Source: Eustoma russellianum
Lineage: Eukaryota > Streptophyta > Magnoliopsida > Gentianales > Gentianaceae
Direction: 5' to 3'
NCBI GenBank assembly: GCA_036186865.1
Contig: AP025067.1
Coordinates: 14,453,122 to 14,517,121 of the forward strand
Length of the DNA stretch: 64,000 bases
In this document: positions 37,169-49,199 of the stretch, piece after piece
Layout: every line of letters begins with the position of its first letter
Position numbering within the stretch: position 1 is the first letter of the stretch
Position numbers and translations under genes: made by a program
The notes under the pieces: generated by a model
Databases searched by the model: none
What the model was told of the DNA's origin: nothing
What the model saw: the letters and a program-made list of their open reading frames with translations, nothing else

Positions 37169-37294
37169 CAAAACTGGTCCTGAAAACAGAAACTGTTTTC
37201 CGAAGTTGGGTTTTTGGTTTAAAACAATTTTAAAAACCACATTTTTCGCACCCACTATTCAACCCCCTTCTAGTGGTGCCTTGCAGATCCTACA
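37169..37294 (+). repeat. Element C 3' LTR, terminal part
   Basis: The last ~120 bp of the C LTR, ending TGCCTTGCAGATCCTACA at 37294. CTTTG follows, the target duplication of element C within Copia B (left copy ATTTG, 16428-16432). Confidence 0.88.
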
Positions 37295-37299
37295 CTTTG

Positions 37300-40103
<2,804 letters not shown>

Positions 40104-40109
40104 GAGGGG

Positions 40110-40565
40110 TGTTAAAGAAGCAGACCAGGGTTGGTCTAAGCCGACCAGGGCTGAGTTGAGCAGCCATCCAGGGTTGAATTGAGCAGCCGACCACAACTTG
40201 GAGATTTGACAAGGGCTGGCCTGAGCTGAGTTGACCAGGGCTGAACTGAGCAGCCAAGCACAACTTGCAGGTTTGATGATGATTTGTTAAAGGATATGTT
40301 TAGACTTATGTGATTATCTTTCCTTGTATAAATATTTGTAAATATATTGTAAAGATATTGATAGACTTTGTAATTAGATAGATTACCCTAACGATAGCTT
40401 TTGCTGTCGTTGGGATATACTGGGTCCGGATGATGATGATGATGATAATGATTTGTAATTAGATAGATTAGCTACAATTTAGGCGTATCCTTGATTTATA
40501 ACATTATAAATTATAGTGATGAATAGAAGGAAGAGATATTTTCGATTGTCAAAATATTTCTTACA
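40110..40565 (+). repeat. Copia B 3' LTR
   Basis: It is 456 bp, TGTTAAAGAAG...TTTCTTACA, preceded by the purine tract TTGAGAGGGG and followed by AGAAA. It is longer than the 5' LTR because of extra GACCAGGGCTG-type units (40130-40260) and an 85 bp SINE insertion including its target duplication (40386-40470). Confidence 0.9.
40386..40451 (+). mobile_element. 5'-truncated SINE 3' end in Copia B LTR
   Basis: 66 bp, CCCTAACGATAGC...TATACTGGGT..(GAT)n, flanked by perfect 19 bp duplications TTTGTAATTAGATAGATTA (40367-40385 and 40452-40470). The corresponding place in the 5' LTR (about 14621) has no insertion. A long duplication with a simple-repeat tail indicates LINE-assisted reverse transcription. 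The TATACTGGGTA core matches the 3' part of the longer SINE at 56631-56774. Confidence 0.82.
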
Positions 40566-40570
40566 AGAAA

Positions 40571-41730
40571 TAAAATGTCATCATATGTCAATTTTTTTCT
40601 TTCACTTTATTTTTCTCCATTGAATCACCAATTAATAAATATATTCTTAAACAAAAGTTTTAACTCATGTTCTTTTATCCTATGTTGATTTTATCATGTG
40701 AAAGATTAATAATGCTTAGTAATGACGGTTTTATTTGCAAAAATGTAGTTGTCTTATGTTAGAAATCGCATTCAATTGTTAAAATAAATGTGATACTAGA
40801 TATTTCATATTATCCACATCAATAATTTCTCATATAAAATATATGACCTATGTTAAATGATTTAATAATCGTTATAATCGCCTTTAGGCGAAGCTTATCG
40901 CGCATTGTTTTGGTATACATAAAATAAGTTCTTAATAAATATCTGATTTTAAAATTTGTCACACCTTAAATTTTGACCTGACATTAAGCCATAATCTGAC
41001 ATCCCTTTTTTTCGAGTTTATTTTTTCCCTTTGTTTTATGCTAACAGAGGTTGCTGCATGAATCGGGTCGGTCTGTGGCCTCGGGCTTATCAGTCCACTC
41101 TCACGACTTGCATTTAGCAATAATTGAAATTTCTTTTACAGTAATGCAAAAGTTACAAATAAAGAAAAATTGAGCATCTTATACAATTAATGTATACAAC
41201 TACAAATGCTTTTGACTTCGTATCTCCAATTTGGCTTCGTCCACTTCTCTAACACATTTCACAATCTATACACTAAAAATAATGAACAATGAGAACACAT
41301 GCTAGTGTTAGTGCATATAAAAAATACACAAACATACCAGTAACAACCATTTCGTGGTTACAAAAATAAATAGCATAAAAATTTTAGCAACAATCATGTA
41401 CAGATGTTATTGATAACAATAAAATACCAATTGTTAGAGAAATTAGAATTATTAAGATCTTTATTCAAAACTTGTCATATAATGCATAACCCAACAGTTA
41501 TTGATACTTTTTATTATGAAAATCCACAATCCAAACTTCAACTCTCGAGTCTTTGGCTTTATTTTGTATACCAAATAGCGCACTGAGAAAATCTCTCGAG
41601 GGGTTCCTCTATGAGAGTCTCAACTCTATGTGGTAATCACTCTTTCCTGGAAGAAGACTTCCATGTGAAAGTCTCCTACCTTCTCTTCATCTCAATAATT
41701 TCCAAAGCTAATAACACCCTAGACACCGTA
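40571..41730. other. Unassigned AT-rich spacer
   Basis: No gene or domain recognised. Around 40960-41000 the text TGTCACACCTTAAATTTTGACCTGACA resembles (in two pieces) starts of plant Gypsy LTRs, but no partner is seen. The rest is AT-rich and without long frames. It ends at the GTA target duplication of the CACTA element. Confidence 0.4.
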
Positions 41731-42210
41731 CACCACAAAAAGAATTTTATTTACCGACGAAAAATTCACCGACAAACCATGGTTCGTCGGTGTTGCGTCG
41801 GTACTTTGCGACGCATTTGCGATACACTCATTTTCGTCGTTAATTACGACGAAAATACGATGAAAAGCATTGTCGCTAACAAAAAAGTAGTCAGGTTAAT
41901 ACTTGCGTTTCAATTTCGTCGGTGTTTTGTCGGTGGTTCGTCGCTATTCTGTGTGTTTTATTCGTCGCTATGTAGTTTGTAGCGTTACGTCGCTATATCG
42001 TCGCTATTGTGTCGCTAAAATTCCAGAACACGGATAAAATAAATTCGTCGGTGAGTAGGTTCTTAGCGTTGTATATCGTCGGTTTTTTTGTCGATGAAAC
42101 CCGCGTGTCGCAAATGTTTTGTTTTACTTTTCGTTCGTATTCCGATTTGTCGTTGTGTCGTCGCAGATTCGTCGAGGATTAAACACGTGTATTAATTAAG
42201 GAAAAAGAAA
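41731..42210 (+). repeat. Left terminal and subterminal repeats of CACTA element
   Basis: Starts CACCACAAAAAGAATTTT. It then carries more than fifteen copies of a CGTCG/CGACG core in both orientations (for example TTCGTCGGT, GCGACGAA). In En/Spm such subterminal motifs bind TNPA and are needed for transposition. The same core fills the other end (51440-51860). Confidence 0.85.
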
Positions 42211-42312
42211 GCGGCGATTAGAAAAAAAAATTATTAATTTAATAATAAAAATTTACATTATGAAACGAAAAATTAAAAAAAGAAATCTAAAAGAGAGGCG
42301 GAGAGGGGCCGT

Positions 42313-42645
42313 TCACTCTTCGTCATCGGAAGAAAGAGTGGCCGCCACATTCTCTGCGAACTCTGTGAGGAGGCGCTTCAGCTTGTAATATCTGAATTTT
42401 AACTTCCGCAGCCTTCTAGTCATGCTGTGCAGTTGCCTCGACTGCTGCTGCATGTTTGCTATCAGCATACGGTAGTCGATATCCTGTTCCGGCATTTGTT
42501 CTTGAGCATCCTCTCGCGGTAGTGGGCCATACACAGATATGGAACCCTCCCGCTCAACCGATGGTGGTTGGGGAGGAGGCCCTTGTGGCGGGGCACTGTT
42601 TGCCCCTCCACCATGCCTTGTGGTTCTTCTAAAACGACGTGGCAT
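42313..42645 (-). CDS. Small basic/coiled-coil protein of CACTA element
   Basis: A 110-codon open frame on the minus strand, ATG at 42645, stop at 42313, with no lesions. It has a basic start (PRRFRRTTRHGG), a Pro-rich stretch (residues ~18-30), then a helical region with Gln, Met and Leu (IANMQQQSRQLHSMTRRLRK). A Lys/Arg/Tyr-rich helix and an acidic end (SSDDEE) complete it. I do not recognise a family. It sits between left subterminal repeats, divergent from the TNPD-like gene. The charge pattern would suit a DNA- or protein-binding accessory factor, but that is inference; it could also be a decayed fragment or a chance frame. Confidence 0.5.
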   Translation of the reverse strand: MPRRFRRTTRHGGGANSAPPQGPPPQPPSVEREGSISVYGPLPREDAQEQMPEQDIDYRMLIANMQQQSRQLHSMTRRLRKLKFRYYKLKRLLTEFAENVAATLSSDDEE

Positions 42646-42709
42646 ATTTTGATGTTTTATAACTTTGTATGTGTGTGTATGTGCGGATATTTGGGGTATA
42701 AATAGGTAA

Positions 42710-43530
42710 ATTTAGCGACGATATAGCGACGAACTTGTGACGAATTTTTCGACCGTTAACCAAGATGGAAATATGTGCGGGTGTGACGCTTCGTGTGAAT
42801 TAGCGACGAATTAGCGACGTAATGTGTGCGGGTGTGACGGTTCGTTCGAATTAACGACGTATTAGCGACGAATTAGCGACGTAAACACGTTGTAACCGTT
42901 GGGAACTGAATAGCGACGCATTAGCGACGCCGTAGCGACGAAACGCGTCGAATGGTGTGAAGAGACATCGTGCATCGCTAGTTCGTCGGTAAAGCGTCGC
43001 TGAATTCGTTGATAATATCAGCTCAGCTGATGAAGATAATATCGTACGTTGTAACCATTGGGAACTGAACGGACACTGCAGAATAGAGACGCATTAGCGA
43101 CGCCGTAGCGACGAAACGCGTCGAATGGTGTGAAGAGTCATACGTTGTAACCGTTGGGAACTGAACGGACACTGCGGAATAGTGACGCATTAGCGACGAC
43201 GTAGCGACGAAACGCGTCGAATGGTGTGAAGAGACGTCGTGCGTCGCTAGTGCGTCGGTAAAGCGTCGCTAAATTCGTTCTAGGATTTGTGTTTCTTGGG
43301 CGTCGCTGAGCGTCACTAAGTCGTCGGTATTTGTGTTTCTTGGTCGTCGCTGAGCGTCGCTAAATCGTCGGCATATGTGTTTGTTTGTTTCCGGGATTTG
43401 TATTTCTTGGTCGTCGCTGAGCGTCGCTAAGTCGTCGGTATTTGTGTTTGTTTGTTTCCGGGATTTGTGTTTCTTGGTCGTCGCTGGGCGTCGCTATATC
43501 GTCGCTAAGACGTCGGTAATATTGCAGGCT
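42710..43530 (+). repeat. Internal subterminal-like tandem repeats of CACTA element
   Basis: Two tandem families are visible. One is a ~95-130 bp unit beginning CGTTGTAACCGTTGGGAACTG and carrying GACGCATTAGCGACG and AACGCGTCGAATGG; it occurs at about 42890, 43045 and 43145. The other is a ~50-65 bp unit with TTTGTGTTTCTTGG followed by CGTCGCTGAGCGTCGCT; it occurs four times between 43275 and 43500. They lie between the small minus-strand ORF and the TNPD-like gene, so they could form a shared promoter or TNPA-binding region. Confidence 0.75.
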
Positions 43531-43709
43531 GAGAACCATAAAACGCAGCTTTCTTCTTCCACTCTTCTCCCATTCTTCTCCCATTTCAAACACATAAATC
43601 ATCACTTTTCAACGAAAATATAGAAGGAAGATATCTTATTGTGTGGGATTTTGAGGTTTTCCACACCGAAAAAAGATAGCTGTTGTTATTTTGAAGGTAT
43701 AGCGAGAAA

Positions 43710-46700
43710 ATGGATCCGAGGAGGAGCGATAGAAAGTGGATGTACGAGAGAGTAAACAACGGGGAGTGGAGTTTTAGATTTGTTGAAGGTCTCGAAGAAT
43801 TTATGGATTTTGCGACGAGTAATGAAAGTGGAACGCAGATTAGATGTCCGTGTAAGAAATGCAAGAACCGTAAATATATGCATCCGGATGACGTGAGGGT
43901 TCACTTACTAAAACAAGGTTTCGTGCACAATTACCATACATGGTACTGCCACGGCGAATATGAGGGGGCGTCTACATCTGCAACTGTACACGTCGAAGGG
44001 GGACCCGGTCAGGTTGATGCCGAAGAAATAGGCGAGGGATCTCACAACCCATACATGCAGATGGTGCAAGACGCAGCCGCCGGCGCATTTACGGGAGAGC
44101 AGTACTTACAAATGCAGGATCCGGATGAACAGCCGCGTGTATTCGTGGAGGAAGATCCGAATCCTCAGGCGAGACAGTTTTTTGAGATGCTGAACGCCGC
44201 CAACACGCCGCTGTATCCCGGTTGCGGTAGTCACACACAGATGTCCATGATCGGTCGGATGACGAACATGAAGACGGAGCACCGCATGACAGAGAGATTG
44301 TACGATGGGATGTGTCAGCTGATGAGGGAATCTCTTCCCAAAGGGAACACAATGGTCGACAGTTTTTATTCGACAAAGAAACAGCTGCAGGCGTTGGGAC
44401 TGCCGGTTGAGAAGATCGATTGTTGTTCAGAGGGGTGCATCATATACTGGGGCATCAACGAGGATAAAGACAAGTGCAGGGTCTGTGGGACACGCAGGTG
44501 GAGAACGAACAAAAGAAACTGGAACGTGCCAAGAAAGCAATTCTACTATTTACCTCTCGCCCCTAGACTGCAGAGGCTCTACGCATCCGGTGCCACAGCT
44601 AGCCAGATGAGGTGGCCGCGGAGCACTACACGAAAGACGGTGAGATGTGCCATCCATCTGACGGCGAAGCTTGGAGGACGTTCGATGCGACACATCCGGG
44701 TTTTTTGTCGGAGACAAGGAACGTTAGGTTGGGGTTATGCACCGACGGGTCAACCCGTTCGGACAGTCGGAAGAGTAGTATTCGTCGTGGCCTGTAATCG
44801 TGACACCGTACAATCTACCACCTTGGATGTGCATGAAGAAGCCGTACATGTTCTTGACTGTGATCGCACCGGGGCCTAGGAATCCGAAACAGAAGATCGA
44901 CCTATACCTGCAGCCATTGATACATGAGCTGAAGTGGTTGTGGGAGTTTGGCGTGGAGACGTTCGATGTATCGACCAAACAAAACTTCCAGCTACGCGCT
45001 GCGCTGATGTGGACCATCAGCGACTTCCCGGCTTATTCTATGTTGTCGGGGTGGAGCACAGCGGGGAAATACGCTTGCCCTTGCTGCATGAAGCAAGCGA
45101 AGACGATGTCCTTGAAACATGGATGTAAGATTTGCTGGTTCGACAGCCATAGGAAGTTCCTGCCCAGACGTCATTTGTACAGAAAGAGCGTGACGGCGTT
45201 CATGCCTGGCATCGTCGAGAAGGACACGAAGCCCGAGCTTCTCACGGGTGCGGAGGTGTTGGAGGAGATAGACAGTTGTGGATTCGTGGGGGTCGCTGAT
45301 GATCCGGACGGCAGCCACAATGCATACCTGGCCCGTGACTGTATGCGGGTGGAAGAAGAGAAGCATTTTCTGGGAGCTTCCGTATTGGAAGAGCAATATG
45401 ATCCGACACAACCTGGATGTCATGCACATTGAGAAGAACGTGTTTGACAACATTTTCAATACGGTGCTGAATGTGCCTGGAAAAACGAAAGACAATTTGA
45501 AGGCACGACTTGATATGCGCGACCTCAATATGCGACCGGAGCTGCATCCCGTTGGGACATCCTACATGCCGAAGTCCTCTTACACGCTGAATGTGGAGCA
45601 GGTCAGTGCGTTGTTAGCGTGGCTAGGGACGGCTAGATTTCCTGACGGCCATGTTTCAAACTTGTCTAAGAACATCGACGTGAATAAACGCGGTTTGCAC
45701 AGGATGAAGAGCCACGACTGTCACGTGTTCATGCAACGGTTGATGCCCATTGTATTCCGCGAGCTGCTTCCAACCAATGTATGGGAAGCACTTACCAAGA
45801 TGAGTCTGTTCCTCAGATGTCTTACATCCACGAGACTCAGGGCGGATGATATGTCAAGGCTGGAGGGCGAAATCCCATTGATCATTTGCAAGCTGGAAAC
45901 TGTATTCCCTCCGGCCTTCTTTGATTCAATGGAACACCTGCCAGTTCATCTACCACACGAGGCACGCGTTGGTGGTCCTGTTCAGTACAGGTGGATGTAT
46001 CCGTTCGAGAGGTACTCTTATTTATTACGTGACGTTCTTATGTGTCTAAGCGCAAGCATTTGAACAGATATTCCCTATATGAACAGATATCTCAGGCATT
46101 TGAAGCTAAACATCAAGAACAAGGCGAAAGTCGAGGCCTCGATGTGCAATGCCTACCTGACGGAGGAAGCCTCGGCCTTCGTGTCTCAGTACTTCGATCC
46201 AGATGTCCCGTCGAGGTGCAGAGATGTTCCCCGGAACGATGATGGCATTTCCAGATCCGGTGTCCTCCCGATATTCACACATCCGATCAAATTTCACGGA
46301 CAGGGAAAGGAAATGATATTGGGGGACAGCGAGCTGAAGATTGCTCATTCTTATGTTCTGCGCAACTTCCGTCAAGTCGACCGTTTCCAGAGGTATAAAC
46401 GATATCCAATTTTAATTTGTAAATACCTTGCGCTACTCTATCCATTATATTACAAAGATATACAGGGTACTCATTTGTAATTTGCTTCAGCTTGTTCGTT
46501 GATTTATTGCAACACTGTTCACCGGGTATATCGAGCGATGCAATAAACAATGAGTTAGATGCCAAGTTTGCTGATTGGTTCAGGCGGCATGTAAGTTTAC
46601 ATATTTGCCGGTTACGTGTACGTCATGTGATACGCATTTATTGCCCCACTGATGTATACTTACTTGTCGTTTTACAGGCGAGCAAAGGTCATCTGGCTGA

Positions 46701-47476
46701 CGATGAGTACGGTTACATTCTGACACCAGTAGCCGAGGTTCCATTGAACAGAGTCACGCGCCATGATATGTGTTTTGTCAACGGCTATAGATTCCACACA
46801 GTCTCCCATGCCAGCCGAAAATCGTCGGAGAACAGCAGAGTGTGTGTCAAGCGGTATGACAATAGCCCGGACAAGGATGACTTCTACGGCTACCTTACTG
46901 ACATCATTGAGCTCGAATATCCCGCATTGCCTATAAAGCGGGTGGTGCTATTCAAATGCGAATGGTACGATCCAACTCGGGAAGGTTATCGCGCTGGCAC
47001 AAAGGTTCACGACCGATATAAGTTGGTAGACATAGACCAAGGGCGATGGTACAGAAAGTACGATCCATTCGTTTTGGCTAGTCAAGCGTCCCAGGTGTAC
47101 TATCTATCGTATCCAACAACGAGGATGAATGCGAGCTCAAAAGACTGGCGAGCAGTGTGCAAAGTGAAATCGAGCAAGTTTGATGTCAGTATACAGCCAG
47201 GTTCAGATGGCACGGATGCCGCATTTCAAGAAAAAAAACCCGCCCGTTCTGGATACGTTACATGTTGAACTGCACAACCTCCCTCTAAATGAACCCAACG
47301 ACGGTTTCATCGAAATTCATCTCAACATACAACCGCCTGACAATATTGAAGATGTAGGCGAAGACAAATACGAGGATGAAGAGGACGACGAGCATGTAGA
47401 TGAAGATGAAAATGAAGATGAAAATGAGGATGAAAATGAAGATGCGTATGAGGATGCGGATGACAATGAAGATTGA
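43710..47476 (+). pseudogene. TNPD-like CACTA transposase (Tnp2), frameshifted
   Basis: Starts at ATG 43710. Domains in order: Transpos_assoc (KWMYERV..., C-P-C-x2-C...H, 43710-43960), Transposase_21/Tnp2 (about 44530-45450, ending LDVMHIEKNVFDNI), DUF4218 (about 45740-46230, LPTNVWEALTKMSLFLRCL) and DUF4216 (about 46850-47100, VVLFKCEWYDP). A very acidic Asp/Glu tail follows to TGA 47476. Introns with GT-AG ends fit at 46012-46086, 46393-46490 and 46591-46677. Lesions: one-base losses near 44628, 44748 and 45345, a TAG at 44776-44778 and a frameshift at the A8 run 47231-47238. The family cuts at the terminal repeats. Length (~1,100 codons) is normal. Confidence 0.88.
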
Positions 47477-47890
47477 GATTAGTCAAAATTTTTTATGTAC
47501 CTCATTAGGCGAAAGTGTGTATGTGTTGATGTACTTATACACATGTATATACATAATGTGTGTCTGTAAGTACTTTATATTTTGTATTATTTTTTTTCAA
47601 TACTGATGGCACCGACGAGTTACTGACGAAACGTGTCGTCGCAAATTTGAAATAACGACGACAAAGTAATAGCGACGAACTTCCGTCGCTATGTCGTCGC
47701 AAAATTTCGAAGTAAAAGCTGAAAACCCTTCTCTTCTTTCCCATTTCTTCCCCCGCAATTTCTTCCCACCCCCCCACGGCGAAATCCTTTCTCAGGACCC
47801 CCGGCGAAATCCCCTCTCCTCCCCCGGCGAAATCCCATTTCTTCTCCGGTGACCTCCCTTCTCCGGTTAGTTTTTCTTCCTATTTCGTTT
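47477..47890 (+). promoter_or_regulatory. Intergenic region between TNPD-like and TNPA-like genes
   Basis: 47477-47600 is an AT-rich 3' end. 47600-47705 again carries CGACGA/GTCGCT motifs like the subterminal repeats. 47720-47875 is pyrimidine-rich, with three copies of GGCGAAATCCC-type units and TTCTCCGGTTAG. It resembles a plant 5' leader that could be spliced at CCG/GTTAGT near 47872 to the acceptor TTGCAG before the ATG at 49200. This makes it the probable promoter and leader of the TNPA-like gene. Confidence 0.45.
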
Positions 47891-47899
47891 TTAATGATT

Positions 47900-48240
47900 T
47901 TAATTAGTTATATTTCGTTTTATACATATATACACTACACACGCACACTACATATATATACATAATATATATGTAAACACGCATATATACACACACTCGG
48001 TGTATTTTATAAAATATATATGTAGATACATACATATATATGTATAAGTGTATAGATCTACATATGTATATACGGATCTACATATATATATGGGTATATA
48101 TGTATGTATGTATAGATGTGTAGATGCATATATATAAACACATGGTTTTGTATAAAAGTGTATATATATATACGGTTTTTGATATATACATATATACGGT
48201 TTTATACATGTATATATATATATATTTCACTGTTTTTAGG

Positions 48241-48287
<47 letters not shown>

Positions 48288-48540
48288 GGTTTTACATTTA
48301 TATATATATATATATATCTCACTGTTTTTTATAAATATATATATACATAGATATATATATATGTATACGGTTTCACATATGTATATATATAGTTCACTGT
48401 TTTTTTATGTATATATATATATACATATATATATATATACGGCAGTTATATATATATGTATATACAAAATATATATTTCGGTGTATATATGTATTATATA
48501 TATGTATATATATATATATATATATATTCGGCCATTAAGT
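47900..48540 (+). repeat. TA/TATG microsatellite tract
   Basis: About 640 bp of nearly pure TA repeats with TG, ACGG and TTTCACTG interruptions. A ~65 bp higher-order unit (TATAC-GGTTTT...TTTCACTGTTTTT) recurs from about 48160 to 48415. It would fall in the proposed 5' leader intron of the TNPA-like gene. Frames of repeated Ile/Tyr codons here are artefacts. Confidence 0.85.
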
Positions 48541-49009
48541 AATATTTGGCTTAATTGACTTTAATTTTATGAATAGTATGTTTCAATAGTTAAGATATAA
48601 TATGTGATGAAATATGACTAAATTTGAATGTATATAATATATTATAAGACAAATATATAAATGTATATATAAATGATTTATTTAATTTTTGCCTTTAGGC
48701 CTTTTATGAAAAAATAACCTTATTATGTAGTACACATGTATATATGTATAATATATATGTTAAGATATGAAAATGAATAAGTTTTGGATATTACATACTA
48801 TTTTGCCTTGCATGTACCGAAAAAGGGCTGTTGGTGACTAGGGTGCGTATGCACCAAAATTGTTGTTAAGATTGAATTAGTAGAAATGTGGTGTGCTTGG
48901 CCAATGAATGATGCATGTACAAACTATTTTGTAAGAGGTTTGCATATGATTTTCGGTATGATACTAGTTCAAGGTGTTTACTAAGCTCGAGAGTTGGATT
49001 TGTATTTGT

Positions 49010-49084
49010 CTTTGGAGAGGCCATTAAGGCCGGGAAACCTCCGATAAACGAATAGGTCATGCCGAAATTTTCAAAATTATTAAT
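49010..49084 (+). repeat. Intron repeat of CACTA element, copy 1
   Basis: A ~75 bp segment with GAGAGGCC-ATTAAGGCCGGG, CCTCCGATAAACGAATAGG and TCATGCCGAAATTTT recurs with few changes at 50316-50390. It contains a near-palindrome GGCCATTAAGGCC. This copy precedes the first coding exon of the TNPA-like gene. Confidence 0.8.
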
Positions 49085-49199
49085 ATCTTGCATTAAATGT
49101 ATGTAAACACTTGTCATTTTTTGGACATCTTATTTGTCTGGCCAACCAACCCTAAACTCGTTGAATGTGCTTTTTAAATTTTTCATCCTTGCAGATCTG

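Larger units (their letters stand above)
16433..37294 (+). mobile_element. Gag-only Sirevirus-like element C, itself interrupted three times
   Basis: The LTR family starts TGTTGAGAAAAAGGGGTTTGAG and ends CCTTGCAGATCCTACA. The 5' LTR is 16433-25683 (with a LINE inside) and the 3' LTR is 27968-37294 (with two solo LTRs inside). Each is about 3.03 kb once insertions are removed. The TSD is ATTTG/CTTTG (one mismatch). The internal part is only 2.28 kb: primer site, gag, then purine tracts, with no protease, integrase, RT or RNase H. Shared private bases (for example CATGTATATTCATAATACACGC split across 23767-23788 and 32140-32161) pair the two LTRs and separate them from the solo LTR at 28959. Confidence 0.88.

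Noticed and set aside
43375..43864. Open frames on both strands across the CGTCG repeat region
   Set aside because: Arise from the tandem subterminal repeats and from the reverse of TNPD exon 1.
44089..44376. Minus-strand frames under the TNPD-like gene (also 44724-45017 and 44992-45547)
   Set aside because: Shadows of a GC-richer coding strand; no domain, and they cross conserved Tnp2 blocks.
47180..47476. Separate acidic protein gene after the transposase
   Set aside because: It continues the DUF4216-containing TNPD frame after a slip at an A8 run, so it is the C-terminus and not a gene.
48116..48558. 72 and 144 codon Ile/Tyr-rich frames that look membrane-like
   Set aside because: Pure TA/TATG repeat in the proposed leader intron of the TNPA-like gene; no start context or conserved residues.
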